From JAVVHE01 sp038238915 (GTDB lineage: Bacteria; Pseudomonadota; Alphaproteobacteria; Sphingomonadales; Sphingomonadaceae): 50,065 bases of DNA. Location of the stretch: assembly GCA_038238915.1 (NCBI GenBank), contig JBBSFH010000021.1:1-50065 (forward strand), written 5' to 3'. Positions 16,734-26,206 of the stretch are shown one piece after another (within the stretch, counting starts at the first letter, position 1; every line of letters starts with the position of its first letter). A program made the position numbers and the translations under genes. Below the pieces are notes generated by a model. That model ran no database searches and had not been told where the DNA came from. It saw only the letters and a list, made by a program, of their open reading frames with translations.

Positions 16734-17855
16734 TCAATCTTGCGGTGGTCGCAGCGCGCGGCGGCGCGCCCAATCGGTCATGCTGAGCAGGATGCGCACG
16801 ATCTTGGCCGAGACGTTGGCGGGCGCATAATCGGCGGGCGCGCGCATCGCCGCGCTGCCGGGGGCGGCAAACACCGCAAGACCGTTCAGCACGCGGCCCA
16901 CCGAAAGGCCGGTCTGGATCAGCGTGCCCTCCTCGAAGCCTTCGGGCCGCTCGTTCGCGTCGCGCAGCGCGATCGCGGGGAAGCCGAGCAGCGCCGCCTC
17001 CTCGGTCAGCGTGCCCGAATCCGAAAGCACCGCGCGCGCATCGCATTGCAGCCGTACCCAATCCGCGAACCCGAACGGCGCGCACAACCGCACCAGCGGA
17101 TGCGGCGTTGCGCCCATCGCCGCGAGCCGAGCAGCGGTGCGCGGGTGGGTGGAGAGGATCATCGGCAGACCGTGCGCGGTGCCAAGCGCGTCGAGCAGCC
17201 CAAGCAATCGTGCGAGCGCGGCGGGATCGTCCACCGTCTCCTCGCGGTGCGCGCTTAGCGCGTAGTAGCCGCGCGGCTCCAGCCCAAGATCGCCCAGCAC
17301 GCGAGAGGCGGCGATCTGCGGCGCGTAATGATCCAGCACTTCGCGCAGCGGCGAGCCGGTGACGACGATGCTATCGGGCGCGATCCCCTCGCGCAGCAGG
17401 TTGGCGCGCGCGAGCTGCGTGTAGGGGAGGTTCACATCCGCCAGATGATCGACGAGGCGGCGGTTCACTTCCTCGGGCACGCGCGGATCGAACGCGCGGT
17501 TGCCCGCCTCCATGTGGAAGATCGGGATGTGGCGGCGCTTGGCCGCATAGGCGGCGAGCGCGCTGTTGGTATCGCCTAGGATCAGCACCGCATCGGGCGC
17601 GTGCTCGGCAAGCGCGGCATCGGTGCCCGCAATCACCTTGGCCACGGCCCCGGCCGGACTATCGGCGGCAACATCGAGCCGGACATCGGGCGCACGCAGT
17701 CCGAGTTCATCGAAAAAGATGCCGTTGAGGCGTGGATTGTGGTTCTGGCCGGTGTGGACGAGCGTATGGCGAAACGCCGCATCGAGCGCGGGGATGATGC
17801 GCGAAAGGCGGATGATTTCGGGGCGGGTGCCGAGGATGGTCATGACGTGAAGCAT
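16734..17855 (-). CDS. Non-hydrolysing UDP-N-acetylglucosamine 2-epimerase-like enzyme (WecB/FnlC type)
   Basis: The protein has 373 residues and a GT-B-like fold. Landmarks are TILGTRPEIIRLSRIIPAL at the N-terminus, VHTGQNHNP, the HMEAGNRAFDPRVPEEVNRR block and the C-terminal SDSGTLTEEAALLGFPAIAL. The family either makes UDP-ManNAc (WecB) or performs the final C2 epimerisation to UDP-L-FucNAc/QuiNAc (FnlC/WbjD/WbvD). CapE-like and RmlD-like genes occur in the same locus (26169-28033), so I favour the latter. A good AGGAG lies before ATG 17855. It is last in the five-gene minus-strand operon. Confidence 0.9.
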   Translation of the reverse strand: MLHVMTILGTRPEIIRLSRIIPALDAAFRHTLVHTGQNHNPRLNGIFFDELGLRAPDVRLDVAADSPAGAVAKVIAGTDAALAEHAPDAVLILGDTNSALAAYAAKRRHIPIFHMEAGNRAFDPRVPEEVNRRLVDHLADVNLPYTQLARANLLREGIAPDSIVVTGSPLREVLDHYAPQIAASRVLGDLGLEPRGYYALSAHREETVDDPAALARLLGLLDALGTAHGLPMILSTHPRTAARLAAMGATPHPLVRLCAPFGFADWVRLQCDARAVLSDSGTLTEEAALLGFPAIALRDANERPEGFEEGTLIQTGLSVGRVLNGLAVFAAPGSAAMRAPADYAPANVSAKIVRILLSMTDWARRRALRPPQD

Positions 17856-17864
17856 GAGGTGCTC

Positions 17865-19055
17865 CTAGCGCTCCGCCGCGACGGCTTCCAACACGCTCAG
17901 CATTTCCGCCGCAAGTCGGCGACGATCATACGCCCGCGCGAGCGCAGCGCCCCCTTCCCCCAGTCGTACGCCCAGCGCAGGATCGTCGATCAGCCGACGG
18001 ACCGCCGCTCGAAACGCCGCGCCATCTTCGGGCGCAAAAAACAGCCCCGCGCGGTACGTCTCCATAATCGCGCGCGCTTGCCCGTCGACGCCGAGCAGGA
18101 TGGGCTTCTGCATCGCAGCCGCCTCGAACATCTTCGACGGGATGACGGTGCGAAACGTCGGTGCGTCGCGCAGCGAGACGAGCATTGCATCGGCGCTCGC
18201 GATCAGGCCGGGCACCTCGGCTCGCGGGATTTGCGCAGTGAAGTGCACGTTGGTCAACCGGAGCCGAGCCGCGAGCACCACCAGACCGGCCTTGGCTGCT
18301 CCGTGGCCGACGATGTGCAGATCGGCCTCTGGCAGATCGCCCATCGCGCGCAAGATCGCGGCGAGACCGTGCGCGAGGCCGGGCGTGCCAACATAGGCGA
18401 TCTGGAACCGCGTGGAGGGCGCGGGCGCGGGCGCGGGGCGAAAGACTTCGAGATTGGCCCCATTGGGAACCACCGCGATCTTGTCGGCCGCGATTCCACG
18501 CTCGATCAGCCGCAGGCGGAATGCCGGGGTCAGCGCAACGACACGCGCGGCGTGGCGATAGAGCGCGAGTTCGATCCGGCTCATCATGCGCATCGCCACG
18601 CCCGGACGCGCAACGCCGAGCGCGATCGCGCTTTCGGGCCACAGATCGCGCAGCTCGAACACCCAAGGCCGGCGGCGGACGATGCCCAGCCCCGCGCCTG
18701 CCCAGGTGGTGAAAAACTGCGGGCTGGTGGCGACGATCACATCGGCATGCTCGAACAAACCAGCGATGAACGCCGCAAGCGCGAAACTGGCATAATCGAG
18801 CAGCCGCCTCGCGAAGCCCGCGTTGCGCGCCATGTACGTGCCCACACGGATCACGCGGATGCCATCGACGGTCTCGATCTGGCGCAACCGGTTGCGATAG
18901 CCGGGATAGGCGCGGCCATGCGGGAAATTGGGAACGCCTGTGATCACCGTTACGCGCGCGCCCGCATGCACCCACTCGCGCGCATGTTCGTGCGTGCGCG
19001 TCGCGGGGGCGTTGACTTCGGGGGGGAAGTTGTCGGTGAGGAAAAGGATGTTCAC
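17865..19055 (-). CDS. Glycosyltransferase family 4 (WbuB-like)
   Basis: The protein has 396 residues and a GT-B fold. The N-terminus ILFLTDNFPPEVNAPATRT and VTVITGVPNFPHGRAYPGYR are typical of WbuB-type enzymes; WbuB of E. coli adds L-FucNAc. The C-terminal donor site includes VPNGANLEVF, PSKMFEAAAMQKPILLG and EDGAAFRAAV. This substrate class agrees with the sugar-nucleotide genes in the locus. It starts at GTG 19055, overlapping the heparinase stop (GTGA), and ends 9 bases before wecB-like. Confidence 0.88.
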   Translation of the reverse strand: MNILFLTDNFPPEVNAPATRTHEHAREWVHAGARVTVITGVPNFPHGRAYPGYRNRLRQIETVDGIRVIRVGTYMARNAGFARRLLDYASFALAAFIAGLFEHADVIVATSPQFFTTWAGAGLGIVRRRPWVFELRDLWPESAIALGVARPGVAMRMMSRIELALYRHAARVVALTPAFRLRLIERGIAADKIAVVPNGANLEVFRPAPAPAPSTRFQIAYVGTPGLAHGLAAILRAMGDLPEADLHIVGHGAAKAGLVVLAARLRLTNVHFTAQIPRAEVPGLIASADAMLVSLRDAPTFRTVIPSKMFEAAAMQKPILLGVDGQARAIMETYRAGLFFAPEDGAAFRAAVRRLIDDPALGVRLGEGGAALARAYDRRRLAAEMLSVLEAVAAER

Positions 19056-20653
19056 GGGATGATCACGGTGCGCAGCCGGTCGGAAAAGCGCGCCGCGAGG
19101 CAGACGCCGGGCAGGCGGCGGTTGAAGCCGTCCGCGATCTCGCAGGGTTCGAGCTTGACCTCGCTCGCGCCGACGAAGCGGATCGTCGAGCCGCCCGCGC
19201 GCGCGAAGCCGCGATCAAGCGTGACCGCCACGCCGGGCGCGAAATGCAACCGCGCGACCGCATCGGCGGAGGCGCGCCTGCGGATCACGCGATCATCGAT
19301 CGTCAGGCGATCGGGCGCGAAAGCGAAGGCGCGTGCGTGGGTGGTGCGGCGATGGCGATAGCCATCGTGCTGCGCGGCAACACTTTCGGGGGCGATCTCG
19401 ATATCGTACACCCGTGGGCGACGGCCGACGCGGAACGCGCCCCAGAGTTCGGCCTGCGACGTGTCCCCGATCTCGACCGTATTGTGCGCGGCGGTCCCCC
19501 GCTCATACGCGCGGACGCCGCCCTGGGCGTAAGTGGAAACGCCGGTATCGACGATCAGCGGGCAGCCGCGAACGAAAAGCTCGAAGTTGAACACGTCCGC
19601 ATGGCCATGGCCGGGGTTCCATTCGGGACCGAGCGGGGCGGCGTCGATCCACAATGTCCAGTCGGGGGTCGTGTAGCGATGGTAGCCAGTCGCGGACAGG
19701 CTGGAGAGGCCGGGCACGGGCTCGTCGGGCAAGGGAACGCCGAGCGCGTCGGCGTAATCGATCAGCGTTGCGGTATCGGGCGCAGCCGCCTGCGCGGCAT
19801 CGTTAAAGAGCGGCCAGCAGCCATCCGAACGGGTCATCGTCGCCAGCCACGCAAGCGCGCGCGCGGCGGGTGCCACCAGATGCTCGACTGGCTGGAAGCG
19901 CGCGCGGCGGCCGAGATTGATGAGATCGAGCAGATCCTCGGTCAGCAGCGCGTGATAGGAGGGACTGCGCTCGACGTGGCCGCCGTCAGGCAGCCATTGG
20001 GCGGCGGTTTCGGCCTCGAACAATCGCCAGCCGTGCAGCAGCCAGCGATCCGCCCCCGCGCCGGAGAAGAACAGACCGCCGCTCACAAGCGCTTTCGCGT
20101 TGGCAAGTAGATGATTGCCGCCGAGATGCCACTCGATCTGGCGTTCGATGCTGCGCAGTTGCAGCGCGAGACTATCTTCGCTGCCCGCCGGCAGCGCGCC
20201 ACCCATGGCGGCGTGCAGCATCCAGTTCACGCTGCGCAGCGACATGGGATAGGGCTCCCAACCATCGCCGCGCGCGGGCGGATTTTCTTCGATCCAGCGT
20301 TCGATATGCCGTGACTTCAGCGCCGATAGTGTCTCAGGCGCGCGCAGACCTGCCATATAGTGGAGCGCGTAGCGCCACAATTTGGGAAGCACGGGATCGG
20401 TCCACACCGCGCGATCCGCGATCGATTGCGGCATATTCAGCAGCAGCACATCGTCGTCGGTGACCAGACTTTGGTCGCGCGGCAGGAACGCGGGGCCATC
20501 GCCGAGCACGGCACGCGACGGCGCGGGGCCGGGACGCGGGCGTGCCGAGCGCAGCCTCCGCAGCAGACGATCGGCCAGCTGCGCGCGGCGTTGCGGCGCG
20601 AGCGTTCGGAACAGGCGAAGGGGGTGCGGCACGGGTTGACGCGGCTTTGGCAC
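19052..20653 (-). CDS. Heparinase II/III family protein
   Basis: The protein has 533 residues. The N-terminal half is an alpha/alpha toroid (EPYPMSLRSVNWMLHAAMGG, LGGNHLLANAKALVSGGLFF). The C-terminal half is the heparinase-II beta domain, with GHGHADVFNFELFV followed by the conserved R..T.AHNTVEI block (catalytic His/Tyr environment of polysaccharide lyases). No signal peptide is evident at GTG 20653. In exopolysaccharide loci such proteins are thought to trim or modify the uronate-containing polymer. It lies between the bi-domain dehydrogenase (33 bases) and the GT4 (overlap). The substrate is unknown; it need not be heparin. Confidence 0.88.
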   Translation of the reverse strand: MPKPRQPVPHPLRLFRTLAPQRRAQLADRLLRRLRSARPRPGPAPSRAVLGDGPAFLPRDQSLVTDDDVLLLNMPQSIADRAVWTDPVLPKLWRYALHYMAGLRAPETLSALKSRHIERWIEENPPARGDGWEPYPMSLRSVNWMLHAAMGGALPAGSEDSLALQLRSIERQIEWHLGGNHLLANAKALVSGGLFFSGAGADRWLLHGWRLFEAETAAQWLPDGGHVERSPSYHALLTEDLLDLINLGRRARFQPVEHLVAPAARALAWLATMTRSDGCWPLFNDAAQAAAPDTATLIDYADALGVPLPDEPVPGLSSLSATGYHRYTTPDWTLWIDAAPLGPEWNPGHGHADVFNFELFVRGCPLIVDTGVSTYAQGGVRAYERGTAAHNTVEIGDTSQAELWGAFRVGRRPRVYDIEIAPESVAAQHDGYRHRRTTHARAFAFAPDRLTIDDRVIRRRASADAVARLHFAPGVAVTLDRGFARAGGSTIRFVGASEVKLEPCEIADGFNRRLPGVCLAARFSDRLRTVIIP

Positions 20654-20686
20654 GCCCGCGCACGCGCGTGTAGGGGCACGGCCGGG

Positions 20687-22777
20687 TCAGCGCGCGAGAT
20701 CGGCGGCGAGCACCGTCGCGCGCGCGACTTCGAACAGTTCATCCACAGGAATCGGGGGTGGCCCCTGTCCCGCCACCGCAGCGAGGAACGCACCAGCGAG
20801 GCGTGCCTGCCCTTTGTCCGCGCGCCCAGTGGTAATCGTGCGGAACGCCGGATCACCCAACGCACGCGTCCGGCGGAAATTATCGAGCATGTAGACGCGA
20901 CCGCCCGCAAACAGTTCGAGCCGTTCCTTGGGCAGGCGGGGATGTCCATTGGCGAAATAGTGCACCGTGCCGATCGCGCCGTTGGCGAAGCTCAGGCTGA
21001 TTGTCACCACGTCGCCCGGATCGGCCACGAGCGCTGCGCGCAATCGATCGACCGAAACACTTGCGATCGGCGCGCCCGCGAGATGGCGCAGCAGATCGAT
21101 GAAATGGCACGCCTCGCCCGCGACACGCCCCCCCTGCCCTTCGCCTGCAGCCCAATGCGTAGCGGACAAGGTGCCCGCGTTGACGTGCATCACCATCGCG
21201 GGGGGTGCCGAGGCTCGCACCAGTGCAGCCTTGAGCGCGACGACATGCGGCGAGAAGCGCCGGTTGAAGCCCACACACAACAATTGTCCCGAGGCGGCGC
21301 GCGCGGCCTCGACCCGATCGATCTCCGCGATCGTGAGCGCGAGCGGCTTCTCGACGAACACCGCGTGGCCTGCTTCAAGTGTGGCGACCACCAGATCGGC
21401 GTGACTATCGTGCCGCGTGGCGATCACGATCGCGCTCGTGCCGGGGTCGGCGAACGCCGCCTCGGGATCGCTCGCATGGACCGCAAAGTCGTGGCGACGC
21501 GCCAGTGCGGGGCCGCGAGCGCCGCCGCGATCGACGATCACGCGGAAGCGCGCTCCTGCGGCGGCGAACGCGGGCAGAAGCGTGCGCGCCGCATACTCGC
21601 CCGCGCCGATTACGCTGATGCCGCCCGCTTGGGCGTCGGCTGCGGGCATGCGGTGCAGCACGCGGACGGGCGTGGCATCCTGCGGCGCGGGATAATCGAG
21701 CAGGATGCCGAGCGACGGCTCCGGCCCCGTCAACAGATCATAGGCCCGCGGCGCATCGGCGAAGGCAAAGCGGTGGCTGATCAGCGGCGCGACTTCGATC
21801 CGCCGTTCGGCGATCTGATCGAGCACCGCCTCCATATTGCGCAGCATGGTCCAGCGCACATGCGCCAGCGGATAATCCTGACCCCGCGCCTCGTAGGCGG
21901 GATCGTAGCGACCCGGCCCGTAGGCGGCGGACACCTGAAAGCTCAACTCTTTCGCGTAGAAATCCTCGCGCGCCAGCGTCAGCGGCGCGACCCCGGTCAG
22001 CACGATCCGCCCGCGCGCGCGGCACATGTGCGCGGCATCGCGGATCAGTGTGCGCGATGTCGTGGCGGCTGTGATCAATACCGCATCCACGCCGGGCGCG
22101 CGCGAAAATGCGCGGGCGGCGGCGACGGGATCGGCATTATCGATCGTGGCGATGCCGAGCGCCTCGCCAAGCGCACGCCGCGCGGGATCGGGATCGATGC
22201 CGAGCACGCGCGCACCCCCCGCGCGCAGCAACTGCGCCGCGATTAGCCCGATCAGGCCAAGGCCCATCACCACCACGCTCTCGCCGAGCGTCGGCGCGAT
22301 CAGGCGGATGCCGTTGAGGCCGATCGCGCCCACAACGGCGAACGCTGCGTGATCGTCCGACACCGTATCGGGGATGCGCGCCGCAGTGGTGGGCATCGCT
22401 GTCGCATAGTCTGCGTGCGGCTGGTTGGTGACGACGCGTGCGCCAGGCGCGAGATCGGCGGTATCGCTCTCGACCACGCGGCCGACCGCGCTGTAACCGA
22501 GCGGAACCGGCTGATCGAGCTTGGCACGGACCGCACCGAGCGTGGCGGCGAAGCCATCGGTGCGCACCTTGGCGAGCGTCTGGGCAACGCGATCGGGCTG
22601 CGCGCGCGCCTTGGCCAGCAGCGAGGCGCGGCCGAAATCGACCATCATCCGCTCGGTCCCCGCCGAGACGAGGCTGCGCGTCACCGCGATCAGGACGCCG
22701 CCGGGCGGGCACGGCGGCGCAGGCCCGTGGGCCAGCGAAAGCGCGCCGGTGCGCAGCGAGGCAAGCAGGCGCTTCAT
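20687..22777 (-). CDS. Bi-domain oxidoreductase: zinc-type alcohol dehydrogenase fused to Gfo/Idh/MocA
   Basis: The protein has 696 residues. Residues about 1-365 form a medium-chain dehydrogenase (VTRSLVSAGTERMMVDFG, Rossmann motif VVVMGLGLIGLIAAQLLRAG). Residues about 385-696 form a Gfo/Idh/MocA oxidoreductase (ISVIGAGEYAARTLLPAF, then AVFVEKPLALT with the EKP catalytic motif). The classic zinc ligands of the MDR part are not obvious. Both halves should use NAD(P), suggesting two steps on one sugar or sugar-nucleotide with channelling. It overlaps the upstream Gfo/Idh/MocA gene by ATGA and precedes the heparinase gene. Confidence 0.88.
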   Translation of the reverse strand: MKRLLASLRTGALSLAHGPAPPCPPGGVLIAVTRSLVSAGTERMMVDFGRASLLAKARAQPDRVAQTLAKVRTDGFAATLGAVRAKLDQPVPLGYSAVGRVVESDTADLAPGARVVTNQPHADYATAMPTTAARIPDTVSDDHAAFAVVGAIGLNGIRLIAPTLGESVVVMGLGLIGLIAAQLLRAGGARVLGIDPDPARRALGEALGIATIDNADPVAAARAFSRAPGVDAVLITAATTSRTLIRDAAHMCRARGRIVLTGVAPLTLAREDFYAKELSFQVSAAYGPGRYDPAYEARGQDYPLAHVRWTMLRNMEAVLDQIAERRIEVAPLISHRFAFADAPRAYDLLTGPEPSLGILLDYPAPQDATPVRVLHRMPAADAQAGGISVIGAGEYAARTLLPAFAAAGARFRVIVDRGGARGPALARRHDFAVHASDPEAAFADPGTSAIVIATRHDSHADLVVATLEAGHAVFVEKPLALTIAEIDRVEAARAASGQLLCVGFNRRFSPHVVALKAALVRASAPPAMVMHVNAGTLSATHWAAGEGQGGRVAGEACHFIDLLRHLAGAPIASVSVDRLRAALVADPGDVVTISLSFANGAIGTVHYFANGHPRLPKERLELFAGGRVYMLDNFRRTRALGDPAFRTITTGRADKGQARLAGAFLAAVAGQGPPPIPVDELFEVARATVLAADLAR

Positions 22778-23868
22778 CCGCCCACCGTCTGGGCCACGCC
22801 GGTCTCGAACGCGCGCGCGGCGGCGAGGATCAGTTCGCCGCGCGCGCGCACCTCTGCGAGCGGCAGGCCGTCCCCGGCCATGCTCGCCGCAATCGCCGCG
22901 CGGTGGCCGTGATCGCGCCAGCGGGTGGCGTAGCGCCGGGTATGCGCGCCACGTGTGACGGTCACCCGCTGAAAATCCACTAGATCGATCAGCGTGTCGC
23001 CGCGATGCGCGCTCAGCCGCTCGCGCACGCCGTCGAACGGTTCGGCCTTCGCGGAAAAGGCGATCAACGCCTGGCTACCGTCAGCAAAGCAGAGCGCCAG
23101 CCCCACATTGCCGCTGTCCGAGGACCGAGGCAGCGGAGTCACGATGACAGGATCGCGTGCGGCGGGATCGATCAAGGCGCGGCTCGCATCAATCCAGTGG
23201 CTGAGGTTGCCGAGCACGCGGCCCCCCTCGCCCGGCGCATGATACCAGTGATCGGGCGCGAGAGCATGGCCCGCGACGAACCAGCTCAACATCATGGGGC
23301 CTCGCTCGGCCGCAAGCGCGCGCGAGGCGCGGCGGAACAGCGGCGCGTGCGGCCGATTGAAACCGAGTGTTACCGGTACGTCCGGCCGCGCCGCCATTGC
23401 GTCGCAAAGCACTGCGAGCTGCGCTACCGAAACGACATGCGGTTTTTCGATATGCACTGCCTTGCCCGCGAGGATCGCTTCCGCCGCGTAATCGGCATGG
23501 CTGGAGTGGTTCGACGCGATGAAGACGAGATCGATCGCGGGATCGGCGAGCACGCGCGCCGCATCATCGGTCGAATACGCGGCGCCATAGGCGCGCGCGA
23601 GTGCGGCGGCATTGCCGGCGATACTGTCCATCGCCGCGCGCAACACATTGCCGTGATCGGTGCGCAGATAATGCGCGATCGTTGCGAACGCGAAATTTCC
23701 GCAGCCGATGATGCCAACATGCTGGCGCGGCGCAGGGGCGCGTTCCACGGGCACCCAATCGCGCGCCAAGGCCCGGCGCGCACGGATTTTGGCCAAAGTC
23801 CGCACGGGGCCATAGAGGCGGAGATAGCGAAGGGCTTTGGCGGCGGTATGGCCATCGGATACGGACAT
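22774..23868 (-). CDS. Gfo/Idh/MocA family oxidoreductase
   Basis: The protein has 364 residues. The Rossmann motif HVGIIGCGNFAFATIAHYL begins near residue 50, after an unusual 45-residue basic N-terminal extension (LRYLRLYGPVRTLAKIRARR). The EKP motif is in AVHIEKPHVV, and WYHAPGEGGRVLGNLSHWID is the substrate region. It is predicted to oxidise or reduce a sugar nucleotide or glycan precursor with NAD(P). ATG 23868 starts the five-gene minus-strand operon. The flippase gene diverges only 65 bases away, so promoters for both must sit in that gap. Confidence 0.85.
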   Translation of the reverse strand: MSVSDGHTAAKALRYLRLYGPVRTLAKIRARRALARDWVPVERAPAPRQHVGIIGCGNFAFATIAHYLRTDHGNVLRAAMDSIAGNAAALARAYGAAYSTDDAARVLADPAIDLVFIASNHSSHADYAAEAILAGKAVHIEKPHVVSVAQLAVLCDAMAARPDVPVTLGFNRPHAPLFRRASRALAAERGPMMLSWFVAGHALAPDHWYHAPGEGGRVLGNLSHWIDASRALIDPAARDPVIVTPLPRSSDSGNVGLALCFADGSQALIAFSAKAEPFDGVRERLSAHRGDTLIDLVDFQRVTVTRGAHTRRYATRWRDHGHRAAIAASMAGDGLPLAEVRARGELILAAARAFETGVAQTVGG

Positions 23869-23933
23869 TGGCGCGTTGCCCGTAGCGCATCGCGCGCGGC
23901 GCGGCGAGGCGTGGGCGCAGCCGGGCGGCACCG

Positions 23934-25196
23934 ATGCGGCTGCTGAAAATCGGTGCGTTGAACGCGGTTTCGGTCGGTGTCCGCGTGCTGACCTCGCTGG
24001 CGATCAACAAGCTGCTGGCACTTCTGGTCGGTCCGGCGGGCTATGCGGTGGTGGGGCAGTTTCAAAATGTGGTGACGCTTGCGTCCACCGCTGCGTCCGG
24101 GCTGACCGGTCAGGGGGTGACGCGCTTCACCGCACATTATGCGCACGATCCGGCCCGCCGTCGCGCGCTCTGGGGAACTGCGGGCACGCTGACCCTGATC
24201 GGCTGCGCCGTGATCGCGGTGCCCATGATCGCGGCGAGCGGGGTGCTCGCGGGGTGGCTGCTCCATGATCGGCGGCTCGCCCTCGTCTTCGTCCTGCTCG
24301 CGCTCGGACTGGGAGCGCTCGGCATCAATGGCCTGCTGCTCTCGATCCTGAGCGGTGCGAAGGAGCTGCGCGCGTTCGTGATTGCCAACATCGCAGGATC
24401 GCTGCTCGGGCTGGCACTGACTGCGGCGTTGGCGTTGTCGCGCGGACTGGAGGGCGCGCTGATCGCGCTTGCGCTCAACCAGAGCCTTGCGCTCGGCGCA
24501 ACCGCGCTGGCGATGCGCGGGCGGGACTGGTTCCGCTGGCGCGATCTGATCGGGCCGATCGATCCCGTGATGGCGCGCGCGCTTGGCCGCCATGCGTTGA
24601 TGGGGGCGGTGGCGCTGCTCGCCACGCCGATCGCGCAGACGCTGATCCGCCAGGCGCTGGGCGCGCGGCTGGGGTGGAGCGCGGCGGGCGTGTGGGACGG
24701 CATGAACCGCGTCAGTGCGATGGCGACGATGATCTTCGCGTCGAGCTTTTCCTTGTGGTGGCTGCCGCGCATCGCCGAACTCCGCGCCGAGGCCCCGCTG
24801 CGCGCCGAGGTGGGACGAGTGCTCGCGCTGGTGGTGCCCGTGGCGGCAGCGACGGGCGGCGCGCTGTGGCTGGCGCGCGCGCTTGTAGTCCGGCTGATAT
24901 TCGATCCCCGCTTCCTCACGATGACGCCGATGTTCGGCTGGCAGATGGCGGGCGATGTGCTGCGCGTGAGCGGCTGGGTGTTCGGCTATGTGATGGTGGG
25001 ACGCGGGCTGACGCGCGTGTATGTGGCGAGCGAGATCGGGGTGGCCGCGCTGCTCGTGCTGCTCACTGAGGCGTTCGGCCGCGTGTACGGGCTGGAGGGG
25101 GCGGCGATGGGATATGCGCTCACTTACGCGCTCGATCTGGTGCTGGTGCGCGCGATCTACGCGCGCGCGGTGCGGCAGCCGGTGCTAGCTGCATGA
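23934..25196 (+). CDS. Wzx-type O-antigen/polysaccharide flippase
   Basis: The protein has 420 residues. It is very hydrophobic with about 10-12 membrane segments, beginning LKIGALNAVSVGVRVLTSLAINKLLALLVGP-like (first helix near 8-30), characteristic of O-antigen translocases. It flips undecaprenyl-linked repeat units to the periplasm for Wzy-dependent polymerisation; no Wzy is visible in the window. Its stop overlaps the following glycosyltransferase start (ATGA, 25193-25196). The start at 23934 gives a short cytoplasmic N-terminus. Confidence 0.88.
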   Translation: MRLLKIGALNAVSVGVRVLTSLAINKLLALLVGPAGYAVVGQFQNVVTLASTAASGLTGQGVTRFTAHYAHDPARRRALWGTAGTLTLIGCAVIAVPMIAASGVLAGWLLHDRRLALVFVLLALGLGALGINGLLLSILSGAKELRAFVIANIAGSLLGLALTAALALSRGLEGALIALALNQSLALGATALAMRGRDWFRWRDLIGPIDPVMARALGRHALMGAVALLATPIAQTLIRQALGARLGWSAAGVWDGMNRVSAMATMIFASSFSLWWLPRIAELRAEAPLRAEVGRVLALVVPVAAATGGALWLARALVVRLIFDPRFLTMTPMFGWQMAGDVLRVSGWVFGYVMVGRGLTRVYVASEIGVAALLVLLTEAFGRVYGLEGAAMGYALTYALDLVLVRAIYARAVRQPVLAA

Positions 25197-26206
25197 GGCT
25201 GGTGTACGAACAACCGGGCAGCGGCGGGCCGCCGCCGCTGCTGACGATCGTTTTGTGTGCATACCAGCATGAAGCGTTCATCGAGCAGGCGCTCGCCAGT
25301 ATCGACGACGCTGCCGGATCGGGACCGATCGAGCTGCTGGTGATCGACGACGGATCGGCGGATGCGACATTAGCGATCGCCTGCGCGCACCGCTTCGACC
25401 CGAGGCTGGCGGTGCGCGTGTTCACCAAACCGAACGGGGGCCACGTGAGCAGCCTCAAAGCGGGGCTACAGCGTGCGTCCGCTCCTTACCTCCTCCCGGC
25501 TTCGGCGGACGACTATCACGCGCCTGGTGGGCTTCCAGCGGCTATTAAAGCGTATCGCAGCAGAGGGGTCGAGAGCACCGTCACCGTGTTCGGCGGAATC
25601 TACACCCCCGGCGACGAGCGCGATCCCAACCCGAGGGGGCGCCAGCGCGTCTATCTGGCCGAGCAACAACGCCTGTTCGCGCGTTCGCCAGGTGCACGTT
25701 ACCGCTGGCTGTGTCGGCAGTTTCCGGGCCCACTATTGATCGGCTCCACCATCTTTCCGGTAGCGCTGCTGCGCGAGATCGGCGCTTGGGACGGCACCGT
25801 CGAGCTTGACGACTGGCCAACCTTCATCGCGGTCGCGCGCGCCGAAGCGTCAAGTGCCGCGCGGATTGAGTACCGGCCCGAGACGATCCTCTTCGAATAT
25901 CGCCTGCACGGCGGCGGGATGCATACCGATCTCGCGCGGTCGCGCCGCATGCTGCTCGAGGTGGCGGGCACGGTGCCAAAGCGCCACCGACGTGCGTGCA
26001 CCGCCTTCGTCCACCGCCAAATGGCGCTCAATCACCTGCACCGCGGCGAGTGGCGCGCGGCGTGGAGCGAGTATGCGGCCAACATCGCCGCCGATCCGGG
26101 GCCCGTGGCGCTGCTTACGCTGCCGGTGCGCGTTGCTCTCACGCCGCTTCGTCGGGCCGTGCGCGCGCTCAGCGGGCGAGCAGCGCGCGGACCTCGGGAA
26201 GACTGA
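25193..26206 (+). CDS. Glycosyltransferase family 2
   Basis: The protein has 337 residues and a GT-A fold. The nucleotide-sugar site is TIVLCAYQHEAFIEQAL, then LLVIDDGSADAT, with a DxD-like ASADDYHAP motif and a later ELDDWPTFIAVARA acceptor/catalytic block. It should add one sugar to the lipid-linked repeat unit. It is coupled to the flippase by overlap. Its 3' end overlaps the convergent CapE-like gene by 38 bases. Confidence 0.88.
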   Translation: MRLVYEQPGSGGPPPLLTIVLCAYQHEAFIEQALASIDDAAGSGPIELLVIDDGSADATLAIACAHRFDPRLAVRVFTKPNGGHVSSLKAGLQRASAPYLLPASADDYHAPGGLPAAIKAYRSRGVESTVTVFGGIYTPGDERDPNPRGRQRVYLAEQQRLFARSPGARYRWLCRQFPGPLLIGSTIFPVALLREIGAWDGTVELDDWPTFIAVARAEASSAARIEYRPETILFEYRLHGGGMHTDLARSRRMLLEVAGTVPKRHRRACTAFVHRQMALNHLHRGEWRAAWSEYAANIAADPGPVALLTLPVRVALTPLRRAVRALSGRAARGPRED

